Of a stretch of 64,000 bases of DNA, positions 12,043-20,862 are shown one piece after another. Origin of the DNA: Pseudomonas cerasi (GTDB lineage: Bacteria > Pseudomonadota > Gammaproteobacteria > Pseudomonadales > Pseudomonadaceae); NCBI RefSeq assembly GCF_900074915.1, contig NZ_LT222319.1, positions 2,947,001 through 3,011,000 on the forward strand. Direction: 5' to 3'. Position 1 is the stretch's first letter, and every line of letters begins with the position of its first letter. Made by a program: the position numbers and the translations under genes. A model generated the notes under the pieces. That model saw only the letters and a list, made by a program, of their open reading frames with translations. It searched no databases and was not told the origin of the DNA.

Positions 12043-12816
12043 ATGAACACGGCGCAACATTTCGAGTACAACGACGACCCACGCTTTTATCTGCAACTGG
12101 CCAAGCTGGTATCCAGTACAGGCGACGACACTTTTGCCGGGCACATGCTGCAATTGGTGGATTCGCTGGTGCCCATTCACGGGCTTGGCCTCAGTGAATG
12201 GACGCTGGACCTGCGCGAGAGCAGTATCAGTCGTATCAATCTGCTGGGCAGCGCGGGCCTGCAGCATGATCCTCCCCACAGCGAGGACACCGGCCATCCT
12301 CTGCTCTCGAGCATTCTGAACATGCAGGACCCGCTGCTTGTCCAGCTCAGGACCCCGCTGAGCGCGCAACACCCTCAGCACAACACCCACCAGTGCAATC
12401 TGGTGTCCAGCCACGGTGAACGTCGACTGATCATCTGCTTTTATCGGCTGACCGCGCTGCGGGCGTTTTCCCTGACTGAGCTGTCCTTGCTCAAGAGTCT
12501 CTCCGACACGCTGCTGCCACTGGTCGAGCATCACGCACAGAGTCTTGCTCAGTCCAGCAGCAACGCCGCGCGGCTCGAGCCGGAACCTGGTTCGCTGGAT
12601 CAGGCCTTCAGTGGCAGGCTGGCACAGGACTCGGTCACACTTTCAGCACGCGAGCAGGAAGTCTGCCTGGGCTTGCTGACCGGCGGCACCGTGGCTGAAA
12701 TGGCACAGCGCCTCAAGGTCAAGAACAGTTCGGTGGAGACCTACCTCAAGCGCGCTACCGCCAAACTGGGCGTCAGCGGACGACATGGTCTGGCACGCTG
12801 GATGGCGGGTGATTGA
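12043..12816 (+). CDS. syfR: LuxR-family transcriptional regulator, divergent from the NRPS genes
   Basis: This is a 257-residue regulator. The C-terminal 65 residues are a LuxR-type helix-turn-helix (LSAREQEVCLGLLTGG, then VAEMAQRLKVKNSSVETYL). The N-terminal 180 residues have no clear sensor motif, and there is no acyl-homoserine-lactone binding signature that I recognise. The ATG at 12043 is preceded by GGAAAG at 12031-12036; the frame is open further upstream but has no better ribosome site. It is divergent from the NRPS gene across a 289-bp intergenic region that must hold both promoters. LuxR regulators of this kind sit beside syfA and activate syringafactin synthesis in P. syringae, so this is probably syfR. 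It appears intact although its main target gene is broken. Confidence 0.75.
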   Translation: MNTAQHFEYNDDPRFYLQLAKLVSSTGDDTFAGHMLQLVDSLVPIHGLGLSEWTLDLRESSISRINLLGSAGLQHDPPHSEDTGHPLLSSILNMQDPLLVQLRTPLSAQHPQHNTHQCNLVSSHGERRLIICFYRLTALRAFSLTELSLLKSLSDTLLPLVEHHAQSLAQSSSNAARLEPEPGSLDQAFSGRLAQDSVTLSAREQEVCLGLLTGGTVAEMAQRLKVKNSSVETYLKRATAKLGVSGRHGLARWMAGD

Positions 12817-12860
12817 AGCTCGCATGTTCTGGTGCCTGACCGGCAGCGATACGCCCCACG

Positions 12861-12884
12861 AAAAAAGGGCCATTAGAGGCCCTT
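12861..12884 (-). terminator. Rho-independent terminator of the PQQ dehydrogenase gene
   Basis: A 7-bp perfect stem (AAGGGCC / GGCCCTT) encloses a 6-nt loop. Read on the minus strand, the stem runs into a T tract, lying 22 bp past the stop of the dehydrogenase gene. On the plus strand the tail after the stem is poor in T, so it serves the plus-strand LuxR gene less well. Confidence 0.75.
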
Positions 12885-12905
12885 CTCGCGCATACGCCTC
12901 TGCCT

Positions 12906-15281
12906 TCAATCAATCCGAAAGGCAATCACGCTGTCGCCCAATGTCGTACCGAGCGATCCGTGACCGCCGGCAGCAATGACCACGTACTGCTTGCCGTCGT
13001 TGCCGGTATACGTCGAAGGAATGGATTGTCCGCCTGCGGGCAACTCATGCTCCCAGAGCACTTCGCCATTATTGACGTCATAGGCGCGGAAAAAGTTATC
13101 CGCCGTTGCACCGTGAAAGGCCAATCCGCCTGCTGTCACCATCGGACCGCCATGGGCGACCATGCCCATTGGAAAGCCAACCGGGAAACGCTCCTGCATG
13201 AAGCTGGTCTTGAGGTTTTTGGTCGTGCCGACCCGGCGCATCCATTGGGTCTTGCCGGTTGTGAGATCGACCCCGGCCATGGTTCCCCACGGTGGCGCTG
13301 TGCACGGGATGCCAAGGCTCGAGGCGAATCTGGAAATACGGATGGCATAGTCACCGTCGAAGTTCTCGTTCCAGTAGGGTTTGCCTTCCTGAGTGAACAG
13401 ACGTTTTTCCTGGGCCTGCTCGGGGCGCTTGATTAGGTTGTAGACATACGCCAGACGCACCGGTGCGGCGATCAGCACTTGGCGGTCAGGATCGACGGCC
13501 ACCGAGCCCCAGTTGAACACGCCTATGTTGCCGGGATGGATCAATGATCCCGACTCGGTGGCCGGTGTCCACGGATTGCCGTCATAACGAAGTGTGTTGT
13601 AGGCGATCCGGCAAGCCATCTGGTCAAAAGGCGTAACCCCCCACATGGACTTCTCGGTCAGTACGGGAGGAATGAAGTTAAGTCGCGAGACCGGCTGGGT
13701 GGGTGCAAAGCGCTCGCCGTCGACACCACCCTCGGTGCGCACACTGACCTGATCGACAGGCACGATCGGCTCGCCAGTCAGTCGGTCAAGCACGAAAATA
13801 TTGCCGACTTTGGTCGGCAATACCACCGCGGGCTGGCGGTTGCCGTCCTTTCCCAGGTCCAGCAGTGAGGGCTGTGATGGGTTATCGCGATCCCAGAGGT
13901 CGTTGTTCGAAGTCTGGAATCTCCAGCGCAGCGCACCGGTTTTCAGGTCAAGAGCCACCAGCGCATCGCGAAACTGCTCGGTATTGCTGTCAGGGTTACG
14001 CCGAGTGCCGGTTTCGTCGGGCGAAGCGTTGCCGAACGGGACGTACACCAGACCGTTTTTGACATCGGCGCTCAGGGTTGCCCAGGCGACCGGCGTGTCC
14101 TGCGGATAGCTCTGGTCAGCCGCTATGGGTTGGGTGTTTTTCGGATTTTGCGGATCGAAATTCCACACCAGCCTGCCAGTGATGACGTCGTAGGCGCGAA
14201 TCACCCCGGACGGGTTGCCGTCGTTATAACCGTTATCCATGATCGAACTGCCGATCACGATCAGTTCGCCCGCAATCAGTGGCGCGGAGGTCTGCATGAG
14301 CGCGTGCGGGCGGACGGTGCCCATGTTGACGCTCAAGTCGATCACACCGCCGCTGCCGAAGTCGCTGCACAGGTTGCCGGTGTCGGCATCAAGCGCTACC
14401 AGTCTGGCGTCTGCGGTGGCGGTAATGATGCGTTTGGCGCATTGAGCAGGCTGTTGTGGCTGGCCAATCGGGCTGGAGGCCGCAGAATAGTAGCTGACGC
14501 CGCGGCAGGTCTGGTGCTGCTGCAGGTACGAGCGTTTTTTCTCGGGGGTGTATTTCCAGGCCAGTTGCCCGGTCTGCGGGTTCAGTGCATGCACTTCGTT
14601 ATGAGGCGTGCACACGTACACCCGATCGTTGATCTTGAGCGGCGTGGCTTCAAAGGTGTACTCACCGGCGTCCTTGTCCTCGTCACGCAGGTCGCCGGTG
14701 TGGTATTCCCAGGCCACCGACAGCTTGCCGACGTTGTCCGGGGTGATCTGATCGAGGCTGGAGAAACGCTGGCCCGCGTTGCTTCCGCCATACGCGGCCC
14801 AATCACTGCCTGCCGAGTCGGCGCTGCGGGTGGTCGCCACGTTGTCGATCCTCCCCTGCTGCGGGTACGGATCGTGAAACATCAGCGCAATCACGATCAG
14901 CAGCATTGCGCCAAGCGTTCCGCCAAGCAACGGGTGAAAACGACGGTTATCGGTACTTGAGCGCGCCTGATAGAGCGGCCGCACTACCCAAGGCATGGCC
15001 AGCCAAAGGCCGATCAGTGCAAACAGATCGCCGCGAGGAATCCACTGCCATTTGTCGAGGCCGACTTCGTAGATGATCCAGATCAGAATCCCCCACATCA
15101 TCACGGCATACAGGGTAAGCGCCGATTTTCTTTTCAGGAATACCAGGGTTGCTGTGGCCAGCAAACCCAGGGCAATCACCGAGTAGGCCGGTGAACCGCC
15201 AGCAGCCACCAATTGCGCGCCCATGAACAGCAGAATGAGGCTGAGTATCTCGATCACGATACCGGTCACTTTGAGAATCAT
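12906..15281 (-). CDS. Membrane-bound PQQ-dependent polyol/sugar dehydrogenase (glucose/quinate family)
   Basis: The 791-residue protein has five hydrophobic segments in the first 140 residues (membrane anchor) and a large periplasmic quinoprotein beta-propeller with repeated W-motif blades (for example GSDWAAYGGSNAGQRFSSLD and ALRWRFQTSNNDLWDRD). Length and layout match the Gcd/QuiA family, which oxidises sugars or cyclic polyols in the periplasm with PQQ and passes electrons to ubiquinone. It lies 69 bp downstream of the SorC-type regulator on the same strand and probably shares transcription with it. That suggests the substrate is the same polyol that the divergent operon handles; this is inference. 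Glucose or quinate as substrate cannot be excluded. A good ribosome site (AAGGA) precedes the start. Confidence 0.85.
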   Translation of the reverse strand: MILKVTGIVIEILSLILLFMGAQLVAAGGSPAYSVIALGLLATATLVFLKRKSALTLYAVMMWGILIWIIYEVGLDKWQWIPRGDLFALIGLWLAMPWVVRPLYQARSSTDNRRFHPLLGGTLGAMLLIVIALMFHDPYPQQGRIDNVATTRSADSAGSDWAAYGGSNAGQRFSSLDQITPDNVGKLSVAWEYHTGDLRDEDKDAGEYTFEATPLKINDRVYVCTPHNEVHALNPQTGQLAWKYTPEKKRSYLQQHQTCRGVSYYSAASSPIGQPQQPAQCAKRIITATADARLVALDADTGNLCSDFGSGGVIDLSVNMGTVRPHALMQTSAPLIAGELIVIGSSIMDNGYNDGNPSGVIRAYDVITGRLVWNFDPQNPKNTQPIAADQSYPQDTPVAWATLSADVKNGLVYVPFGNASPDETGTRRNPDSNTEQFRDALVALDLKTGALRWRFQTSNNDLWDRDNPSQPSLLDLGKDGNRQPAVVLPTKVGNIFVLDRLTGEPIVPVDQVSVRTEGGVDGERFAPTQPVSRLNFIPPVLTEKSMWGVTPFDQMACRIAYNTLRYDGNPWTPATESGSLIHPGNIGVFNWGSVAVDPDRQVLIAAPVRLAYVYNLIKRPEQAQEKRLFTQEGKPYWNENFDGDYAIRISRFASSLGIPCTAPPWGTMAGVDLTTGKTQWMRRVGTTKNLKTSFMQERFPVGFPMGMVAHGGPMVTAGGLAFHGATADNFFRAYDVNNGEVLWEHELPAGGQSIPSTYTGNDGKQYVVIAAGGHGSLGTTLGDSVIAFRID

Positions 15282-15350
15282 CTTCCTTGCCCTTTATTGT
15301 TATTCAATCTTGCGCCGCGACACTTTCGACCACGGATTTCGTCCGTAGTG

Positions 15351-16331
15351 TCAGTTTTTGCGTGTCGCGTCATCCAGGGCAAGGATGGTGTGGGCGTTGG
15401 TGACGGTGGTTGCCAGGGTGTTGATCACGCCTGAACGCAAGGCGCCCAGCGTGGCGGCGGCCTTGGTGTTTTCGCTGGCAATGGCCACTACATCGGGGAT
15501 ACGAAACAATTCCTGCACGGTAAGGCCGATTACCCTGCCCTGTATGGCATTGACCGCAGGCTGGCCGTGAATGTCGATGAAGTCATAGCCCATCATGTCG
15601 CCCACCGTGCCGGACAGCCTGGCCTGAGCGATTTCCTGCGGAGAGAACCAGCCCATGCGCACCATGTTGCTGTTTTCGCTCATGTCACCAATGCCGATCA
15701 GCGCCATGTCGGCACGCCGTGCACGGTCAAGCGTCGAGCGCACAGTGTCGTTGCTGATCAGAATACTGCGCAACTCAGGGTTGGCGACCAGCGCCGGAGC
15801 GTACAGGCTTTCGCTTTCGCCACCGAACCGCAGCGCCAGACGGCGGCAAATGTGGTCGGGGTTCATGTACTCGCCCGCCTTGAGCGAGCCGCCAATAGCA
15901 CAGACAAATGTGCAGTTGCGCGTCACCGGCAGGAACACGTTGTCCGCGACCGCACCCACATTGCGGCCCATGCCCACAGCGACGATCATGCCGTCACCAA
16001 GGGTCTTGTTGAGGTAGTTGGCAACCAGACTGGCGACCGCCGAGCGCTGAGTATCCGGGTCACTGTGGTCGACTGCAATCAACGCCCTGTCCAGCTGAAA
16101 CCGTTCGACCAGCGCCAGTTCCAGCTCATTGTTCATCGCCGGGTGCTGCAGCACCCGTACTTCGACAATCCCTTCATCGCGTGCGCGTTTGAGCAGTCGG
16201 CTGACTTTTGCGCGCGACAGGTCAAAGCGTTTGGCGATGGCTTCCTGAGTGATGTTCTCAAGGTAATAGAGCATCGCGACTTCAGTCATCAGATCGATGT
16301 CGCTGGCCATGCGCTGGGTACTGTCACTCAT
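15351..16331 (-). CDS. SorC/DeoR-type sugar-binding transcriptional regulator
   Basis: This 326-residue SorC-family regulator has an N-terminal helix-turn-helix (ITQEAIAKRFDLSRAKVSRL, near residues 30-50) and a long C-terminal effector domain of the phosphosugar-isomerase fold (VGMGRNVGAVADNVF; DMALIGIGD). These proteins bind phosphorylated sugars and control nearby polyol or sugar operons. I chose the ATG at 16329-16331 because GGAAG lies 9 bases upstream; the longer frame to 16415 would overlap the upstream isomerase gene. It is co-directional with the RpiB-type gene and the PQQ dehydrogenase. The two exact 18-bp inverted sites upstream of the RpiB-type gene are its likely operators. Confidence 0.85.
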   Translation of the reverse strand: MSDSTQRMASDIDLMTEVAMLYYLENITQEAIAKRFDLSRAKVSRLLKRARDEGIVEVRVLQHPAMNNELELALVERFQLDRALIAVDHSDPDTQRSAVASLVANYLNKTLGDGMIVAVGMGRNVGAVADNVFLPVTRNCTFVCAIGGSLKAGEYMNPDHICRRLALRFGGESESLYAPALVANPELRSILISNDTVRSTLDRARRADMALIGIGDMSENSNMVRMGWFSPQEIAQARLSGTVGDMMGYDFIDIHGQPAVNAIQGRVIGLTVQELFRIPDVVAIASENTKAAATLGALRSGVINTLATTVTNAHTILALDDATRKN

Positions 16332-16398
16332 GTGGACGGGCTTCCGTTTCGGCGTCAAAGGCACATTCTCCCTACTCCCGCCCTGTCCCGTCCACTGA

Positions 16399-16860
16399 CT
16401 ATTGATGCCCGTCACGCTCTATCGCGTTGATGCGCTCGACCTTGGCGCCGGAGCGCGCGGCTTCGAACTCCGACTCCAGGAACGATTTGACGATGCTTTT
16501 CGCCAGTTCCGCGCCGATCACCCGTGCACCGATGGAAAGAATTTGCGCATCGTTGCTCTTGCGCGCCCGCTCAGCCGAATAGGTGTCGTGGGCCTGGGCC
16601 GCACGAATGCCGAAGACCTTGTTGGCGGAGATGGCCATGCCTATTCCGGTCCCGCAGACCAGCACGCCAAGCCGCTGCTGCCCGGCATTAATGGCTGTGG
16701 CCACGGCCAGGGCGATGTCCGGGTAAAGCACCGGTGCCGTGGAATGAGTACCGAAATCGGTCACCGGATAACCCAGCGACTCGATATGGCGCTTCAACAA
16801 TTCCTTGAGTTCATAACCCGCTTCATCACATCCGATAGCCACCGGGAAAGGTGTGTTCAT
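16399..16860 (-). CDS. RpiB/LacAB-family sugar-phosphate isomerase
   Basis: This 153-residue protein is of the RpiB type. It shows the N-terminal IGCDEAGYELKELL strand, the catalytic-cysteine loop VCGTGIGMAISANK, and the segment RAAQAHDTYSAERARKSNDA. Family members isomerise ribose-5-phosphate, allose-6-phosphate or tetrulose phosphates. With a DhaK/DhaL kinase and two polyol dehydrogenases in the divergent operon, a tetrulose-phosphate (erythrulose-4-P to erythrose-4-P) isomerase is the likeliest role by analogy with mycobacterial tetritol pathways; this is inference. The ATG at 16858-16860 is chosen over an upstream start at 16908 because the conserved fold begins at once. It is the first gene of the minus-strand transcript. 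Confidence 0.8.
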   Translation of the reverse strand: MNTPFPVAIGCDEAGYELKELLKRHIESLGYPVTDFGTHSTAPVLYPDIALAVATAINAGQQRLGVLVCGTGIGMAISANKVFGIRAAQAHDTYSAERARKSNDAQILSIGARVIGAELAKSIVKSFLESEFEAARSGAKVERINAIERDGHQ

Positions 16861-16912
16861 GGCATCAGGCTCCGCTGCCGAGGTCTTATTATCTGACCAA
16901 ATGTTCAATCGG

Positions 16913-16930
16913 TGAAATTCTGATCAGTCA
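16913..16930 (+). promoter_or_regulatory. Putative SorC-type operator, copy 1
   Basis: This 18-bp sequence (TGAAATTCTGATCAGTCA) recurs exactly, in inverted orientation, at 17051-17068. It contains the palindrome CTGATCAG. It lies 52 bp upstream of the start of the RpiB-type gene, in the divergent control region. Binding by the neighbouring SorC regulator is inferred. Confidence 0.6.
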
Positions 16931-17050
16931 TTTCTGAAACATTAGCCTGGTTCTGTCAAGCAAGTTTTCCAACGAATCCTGAACAAAAGCTCAGAACTGC
17001 CGCAGGATTACCTTTAAGCGGACACTTGAAAACTTTTACAGGAAACAGAT

Positions 17051-17068
17051 TGACTGATCAGAATTTCA
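17051..17068 (-). promoter_or_regulatory. Putative SorC-type operator, copy 2 (inverted)
   Basis: This is the exact reverse complement of the site at 16913-16930, 120 bp away, and it lies 70 bp before the ABC transporter ATPase gene. The paired arrangement would let one regulator control both divergent operons, possibly by looping. Confidence 0.6.
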
Positions 17069-17138
17069 TTTGGTACACATATGCTCACTGAGCAACGCAT
17101 CAGCACCTAATAAGAATTCACAGCACGAGGACACGCCA

Positions 17139-18626
17139 ATGGCCAAGCCATTACTGCTCCAGGCTGAACACGTCACCAAGGCTTACGCTGGCATCCCCGC
17201 CCTGCGTGACGGGCGTCTCTCATTGCGAGCCGGAAGCGTGCACGCCCTGTGCGGCGGCAATGGCGCGGGCAAGTCCACTTTTCTGAGCATTCTGATGGGC
17301 ATCACCCAACGTGATGCCGGGATCATCCTGCTCAACGGCGAGCCAGTGCAGTTCAGTCGCCCCGGCGATGCCCTGGCAGCCGGGATTGCGATGATCACCC
17401 AAGAGCTGGAACCCATCCCCTTCATGACCGTCGCCGAGAACATCTGGCTGGGCCGCGAGCCGCGTCGGGCCGGGTGCATTGTCGACAGCAAGGAACTGAA
17501 CCGACGCACCCGTGCACTGCTGGACGAACTGGAATTCGACGTCGACGCCACCAGCCCCATGCATTTGCTGAGTGTGGCGCAGATACAACTGGTGGAAATC
17601 GCCAAGGCCTTCAGCCATGACTGTTCGGTAATGATCATGGACGAGCCCACTTCGGCCATCGGCGAGCGTGAGGCGCAAACACTGTTCAAGGCCATCCGTC
17701 GGCTTGCCGCCCGGGGCGCGGGCATCATCTATGTTTCCCACCGCCTCAGCGAACTGGCACAGATTGCCGACGATTACAGCATCTTTCGCGACGGCGCCTT
17801 TGTCGAAAGTGGACGCATGGCCGATATCGACCGGGCACACCTGGTGCGCGGCATCGTCGGCCAGGAATTGCAGCGTATAGATCACAAGGTCGGCCGCGAA
17901 TGCGCGGTCGAATGCTGCCTGAAGGTCGAGGGCCTGAGCCGCAACGGCGAGTTCGAAGACATCAGCCTGCAGGTGCGTCACGGCGAAATTCTCGGTATTT
18001 ACGGGCTGATGGGCTCGGGTCGCAGCGAGTTCCTCAACTGCCTGTACGGCCTGACCACCCCTGACGCCGGCAGCGTCACCCTGCAAGGCAAGCCAATGCC
18101 GGTCGGACTGCCCAAGGCGACCATTCGCGCGGGCGTCTCACTGGTTACCGAAGACCGCAAGGACAGCGGCCTGGTACTCAGTGGCAGCATCCTGTCCAAC
18201 ATCGCGCTGTCGGCTTACCGGCAGCTGTCGAACTGGTCGCTGATCGATGCCCGCAAGGAACACAAGTTGGCCGAAGACATGGTCAAGCGCCTGCAGATCA
18301 AGACGACGTCGCTGGATCTGCCCGTCGCGTCGATGAGCGGCGGCAACCAACAGAAGGTCGTCCTCGCCAAATGCCTGTCGACCGAACCGGTGTGCCTGCT
18401 CTGCGACGAGCCGACCCGGGGCATCGACGAAGGTGCCAAGCAGGAAATCTATCACCTGCTGGATCAGTTCGTACGCGCTGGCGGAGCCGCCATCGTGGTC
18501 TCTTCGGAAGCGCCGGAACTGCTGCGCCTGAGTGACCGAATCGCCGTGTTAAAGGGTGGCAGGCTGGTGACTATCAGCAGCGATGCCGATCTTTCCCAGG
18601 AAGTCCTGTTGAGTCTTGCCTCATGA
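17139..18626 (+). CDS. CUT2-family sugar/polyol ABC transporter ATPase (two fused nucleotide-binding domains)
   Basis: This 495-residue double ATPase is of the RbsA/XylG type. The first domain has Walker A GGNGAGKST and Walker B MIMDEPTSAIGE. The second has a degenerate Walker A (GLMGSGRSE), an intact signature MSGGNQQKVVLAKCL and Walker B LLCDEPTRGID. The asymmetric pattern is typical of CUT2 importers. The start at 17139 has CACGAGGA upstream; an earlier in-frame start at 17070 would lie next to the operator and adds residues unlike the family. It is the first gene of the divergent polyol operon and overlaps the permease gene by 4 bp (ATGA). Confidence 0.92.
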   Translation: MAKPLLLQAEHVTKAYAGIPALRDGRLSLRAGSVHALCGGNGAGKSTFLSILMGITQRDAGIILLNGEPVQFSRPGDALAAGIAMITQELEPIPFMTVAENIWLGREPRRAGCIVDSKELNRRTRALLDELEFDVDATSPMHLLSVAQIQLVEIAKAFSHDCSVMIMDEPTSAIGEREAQTLFKAIRRLAARGAGIIYVSHRLSELAQIADDYSIFRDGAFVESGRMADIDRAHLVRGIVGQELQRIDHKVGRECAVECCLKVEGLSRNGEFEDISLQVRHGEILGIYGLMGSGRSEFLNCLYGLTTPDAGSVTLQGKPMPVGLPKATIRAGVSLVTEDRKDSGLVLSGSILSNIALSAYRQLSNWSLIDARKEHKLAEDMVKRLQIKTTSLDLPVASMSGGNQQKVVLAKCLSTEPVCLLCDEPTRGIDEGAKQEIYHLLDQFVRAGGAAIVVSSEAPELLRLSDRIAVLKGGRLVTISSDADLSQEVLLSLAS

Positions 18627-19600
18627 ATGCCAAAACCATCATTGCCCCAGCCTCCACGTCTCCACGCAGCCGCCTGCGCCTGTCTCTCGACCGTTTCGGG
18701 CTGCCGCTGGTGTTCATTCTGTTGTGCCTGGTACTGGCGTTTGCCAGCGAATATTTCATGACCTGGCGCAACTGGATGGACATCCTGCGCCAGACCTCGA
18801 TCAACGGCATTCTCGCGGTCGGCATGACCTACGTGATCCTGACCAAGGGCATCGACCTTTCGGTCGGTTCGATTCTGGCGTTCGCTGGATTGTGCAGCGC
18901 CTTGGTCGCCACCCAGGGCTATGGTTTGCTGGCAGCAGTCAGTGCAGGCATGTTCGCCGGCGCCATGCTCGGCGTGGTCAATGGCTTCATGGTTGCCAAT
19001 CTTTCGATTCCACCGTTTGTAGCCACCCTGGGCATGCTCAGTATCGCCCGCGGCATGACCTTCATCCTCAACGACGGCAGCCCGGTGACCGACCTGCCCG
19101 AAGAATACCTGGCGCTGGGTATCGGCCGCGTCGGCCCGATTGGTGTGCCGATCATTATCTTCGCGGTGGTCGCGCTGATTTTCTGGATGGTACTGCGCTA
19201 CACCACCTACGGCCGTTACGTGTACGCCGTCGGCGGCAACGAAAAGAGCGCACGCACCTCCGGTATCGGCGTACGCAAGGTGATGTTTTCGGTGTACGTG
19301 GTTTCCGGGCTGCTCGCCGGACTGGCAGGCGTAGTGCTGTCCGCCAGAACCACCTCCGCCCTGCCCCAGGCTGGCATGTCCTACGAGCTGGACGCCATCG
19401 CAGCAGTGGTCATCGGCGGCACCAGTCTGTCCGGAGGCACCGGCAGCATCGTCGGCACGCTGTTCGGCGCACTGCTGATCGGCGTAATCAACAACGGCCT
19501 GAACCTGCTCGGCGTGTCCTCCTATTACCAGCAGGTCGCCAAGGGCCTGATCATCGTGTTTGCAGTGTTGATTGATGTGTGGCGCAAGAAAAAACGCTAA
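18623..19600 (+). CDS. CUT2-family sugar/polyol ABC transporter permease
   Basis: This 325-residue RbsC-type membrane protein has about ten hydrophobic segments and the family motifs GMTYVILTKGIDLSVGS and DAIAAVVIGGTSLSGGTG. It forms the transmembrane pore of the importer with the preceding ATPase. The start codon overlaps the ATPase stop (ATGA), indicating translational coupling. The substrate is not set by the permease; context favours a small polyol. Confidence 0.92.
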   Translation: MNAKTIIAPASTSPRSRLRLSLDRFGLPLVFILLCLVLAFASEYFMTWRNWMDILRQTSINGILAVGMTYVILTKGIDLSVGSILAFAGLCSALVATQGYGLLAAVSAGMFAGAMLGVVNGFMVANLSIPPFVATLGMLSIARGMTFILNDGSPVTDLPEEYLALGIGRVGPIGVPIIIFAVVALIFWMVLRYTTYGRYVYAVGGNEKSARTSGIGVRKVMFSVYVVSGLLAGLAGVVLSARTTSALPQAGMSYELDAIAAVVIGGTSLSGGTGSIVGTLFGALLIGVINNGLNLLGVSSYYQQVAKGLIIVFAVLIDVWRKKKR

Positions 19601-19643
19601 ACCGGCATGAACGACTGACTACAACAATAACGAGGTTCTCATC

Positions 19644-20654
19644 ATGAAATTCGGTACATCCCTGGCCGCGGTCGCGGCGTTCTCCCTGCTTGCCAGCAGT
19701 ATCTCCATGGCCGCCGATGGCAAGACCTACAAGATCGGCGCGGCGGTGTATGGCCTCAAGGGCCAGTTCATGCAGAACTGGGTGCGTGAGCTCAAGGAGC
19801 ATCCGGCGGTCAAGGATGGCACCGTGAAAATCACCGTGTTCGACGGTAACTACGATGCGCTGACCCAGAACAATCAAATAGAGACCATGATCACCCAGCA
19901 TTACGATGCGATCATTTTCGTGCCCATCGACACCAAAGCCGGCGTCGGCACTGTGGCCAGGGCAATGGAAAACGACATTCCGGTCATCGCGTCGAACACC
20001 CGGGTTGCCGGCAACAAGGTGCCTTATGTCGGCAACGACGATGTCGAGGGTGGTCGGCTGCAGGCGCAGGCCATGGTCGACAAGCTCAAGGGCAAAGGCA
20101 ATGTGGTGATCATCCAGGGACCGATTGGCCAATCGGCGCAAATTGATCGGGAAAAAGGCGAACTGGAGGTCCTGAGCAAACACCCGGACATGAAGATCAT
20201 CGAGAAGAAGACCGCCAACTGGTCCCGGGCCGAAGCCCAGACCCTGACTGAAGACTGGCTCAACGCGCATCAGAACGGCGGCATTTCCGGGATCATTTCG
20301 CAAAACGACGACATGGCTCTCGGCGCCCTGCAAGCGGTGAAATCCCGCAATCTGAAGCCTGCCGATGTGCCGATCACCTCCATTGACGGCATGCATGACG
20401 CCATCCAGGCGGCGAAGAAAAACGAAATCACGACCTTCCTGCAAGACGCCCAGGCCCAGTCCCAGGGTGCCCTCGATGTCGCGCTTCGCACCCTGGCCGG
20501 GAAGGATTACAAGCCGCAGTCAGTGATCTGGGAGCGCTATGCCAAGGACGTCAAATGGGGCGATGGCACCGACAAGAACTACATCCTGCCGTGGGTGCCA
20601 GTCACCGATGCCAACGCCGACGCGCTGTACAAGCAGGTCAGCGGCGGCAAGTAA
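19644..20654 (+). CDS. Periplasmic sugar/polyol-binding protein of the CUT2 transporter (RbsB-like)
   Basis: This is a 336-residue substrate-binding protein. A cleavable Sec signal peptide (residues 1-23, ending SISMAA) is followed by the type-I periplasmic binding fold: YKIGAAVYGLKGQFMQNW, then AIIFVPIDTKAGVGTVARA, and SGIISQNDDMALGALQA. It captures the substrate and delivers it to the permease. It follows the permease gene by 43 bp with an AACGAGG ribosome site. Placing it third, after ATPase and permease, is unusual for CUT2 operons, which often put the binding protein first. The next gene is separated by an intergenic hairpin repeat. Confidence 0.9.
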   Translation: MKFGTSLAAVAAFSLLASSISMAADGKTYKIGAAVYGLKGQFMQNWVRELKEHPAVKDGTVKITVFDGNYDALTQNNQIETMITQHYDAIIFVPIDTKAGVGTVARAMENDIPVIASNTRVAGNKVPYVGNDDVEGGRLQAQAMVDKLKGKGNVVIIQGPIGQSAQIDREKGELEVLSKHPDMKIIEKKTANWSRAEAQTLTEDWLNAHQNGGISGIISQNDDMALGALQAVKSRNLKPADVPITSIDGMHDAIQAAKKNEITTFLQDAQAQSQGALDVALRTLAGKDYKPQSVIWERYAKDVKWGDGTDKNYILPWVPVTDANADALYKQVSGGK

Positions 20655-20678
20655 CCGCTCTGAGATTCCCGCTTCTGC

Positions 20679-20801
20679 CCGAAGGGCGTGGGAGCGAACC
20701 GGGCGACGCTTCGTTTGTTCGCGAAGACGGTATTTCAAACGACGCATTTTCGGCGGTCATACCGGCCTCTTCGCGAACAAGTTCGCTCCCACGGCCTTCG
20801 G
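20679..20801. repeat. Pseudomonas-type intergenic inverted repeat
   Basis: The left arm (CCGAAGGGCGTGGGAGCGAA, then TTGTTCGCGAAGA) and the right arm (TCTTCGCGAACAAGTTCGC, then TCCCACGGCCTTCGG) are imperfect inverted copies around a central spacer. GTGGGAGCGAA/TTCGCGAA blocks are a common dispersed intergenic repeat in fluorescent pseudomonads. It sits between the binding-protein gene and the SDR gene, where it may attenuate or stabilise the operon mRNA. Confidence 0.7.
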
Positions 20802-20862
20802 ACAGAATCAAAAGCTAACGTGTTTGAATCTTCAAAAAAACAGCGCTACAGGAGTCATCTTC

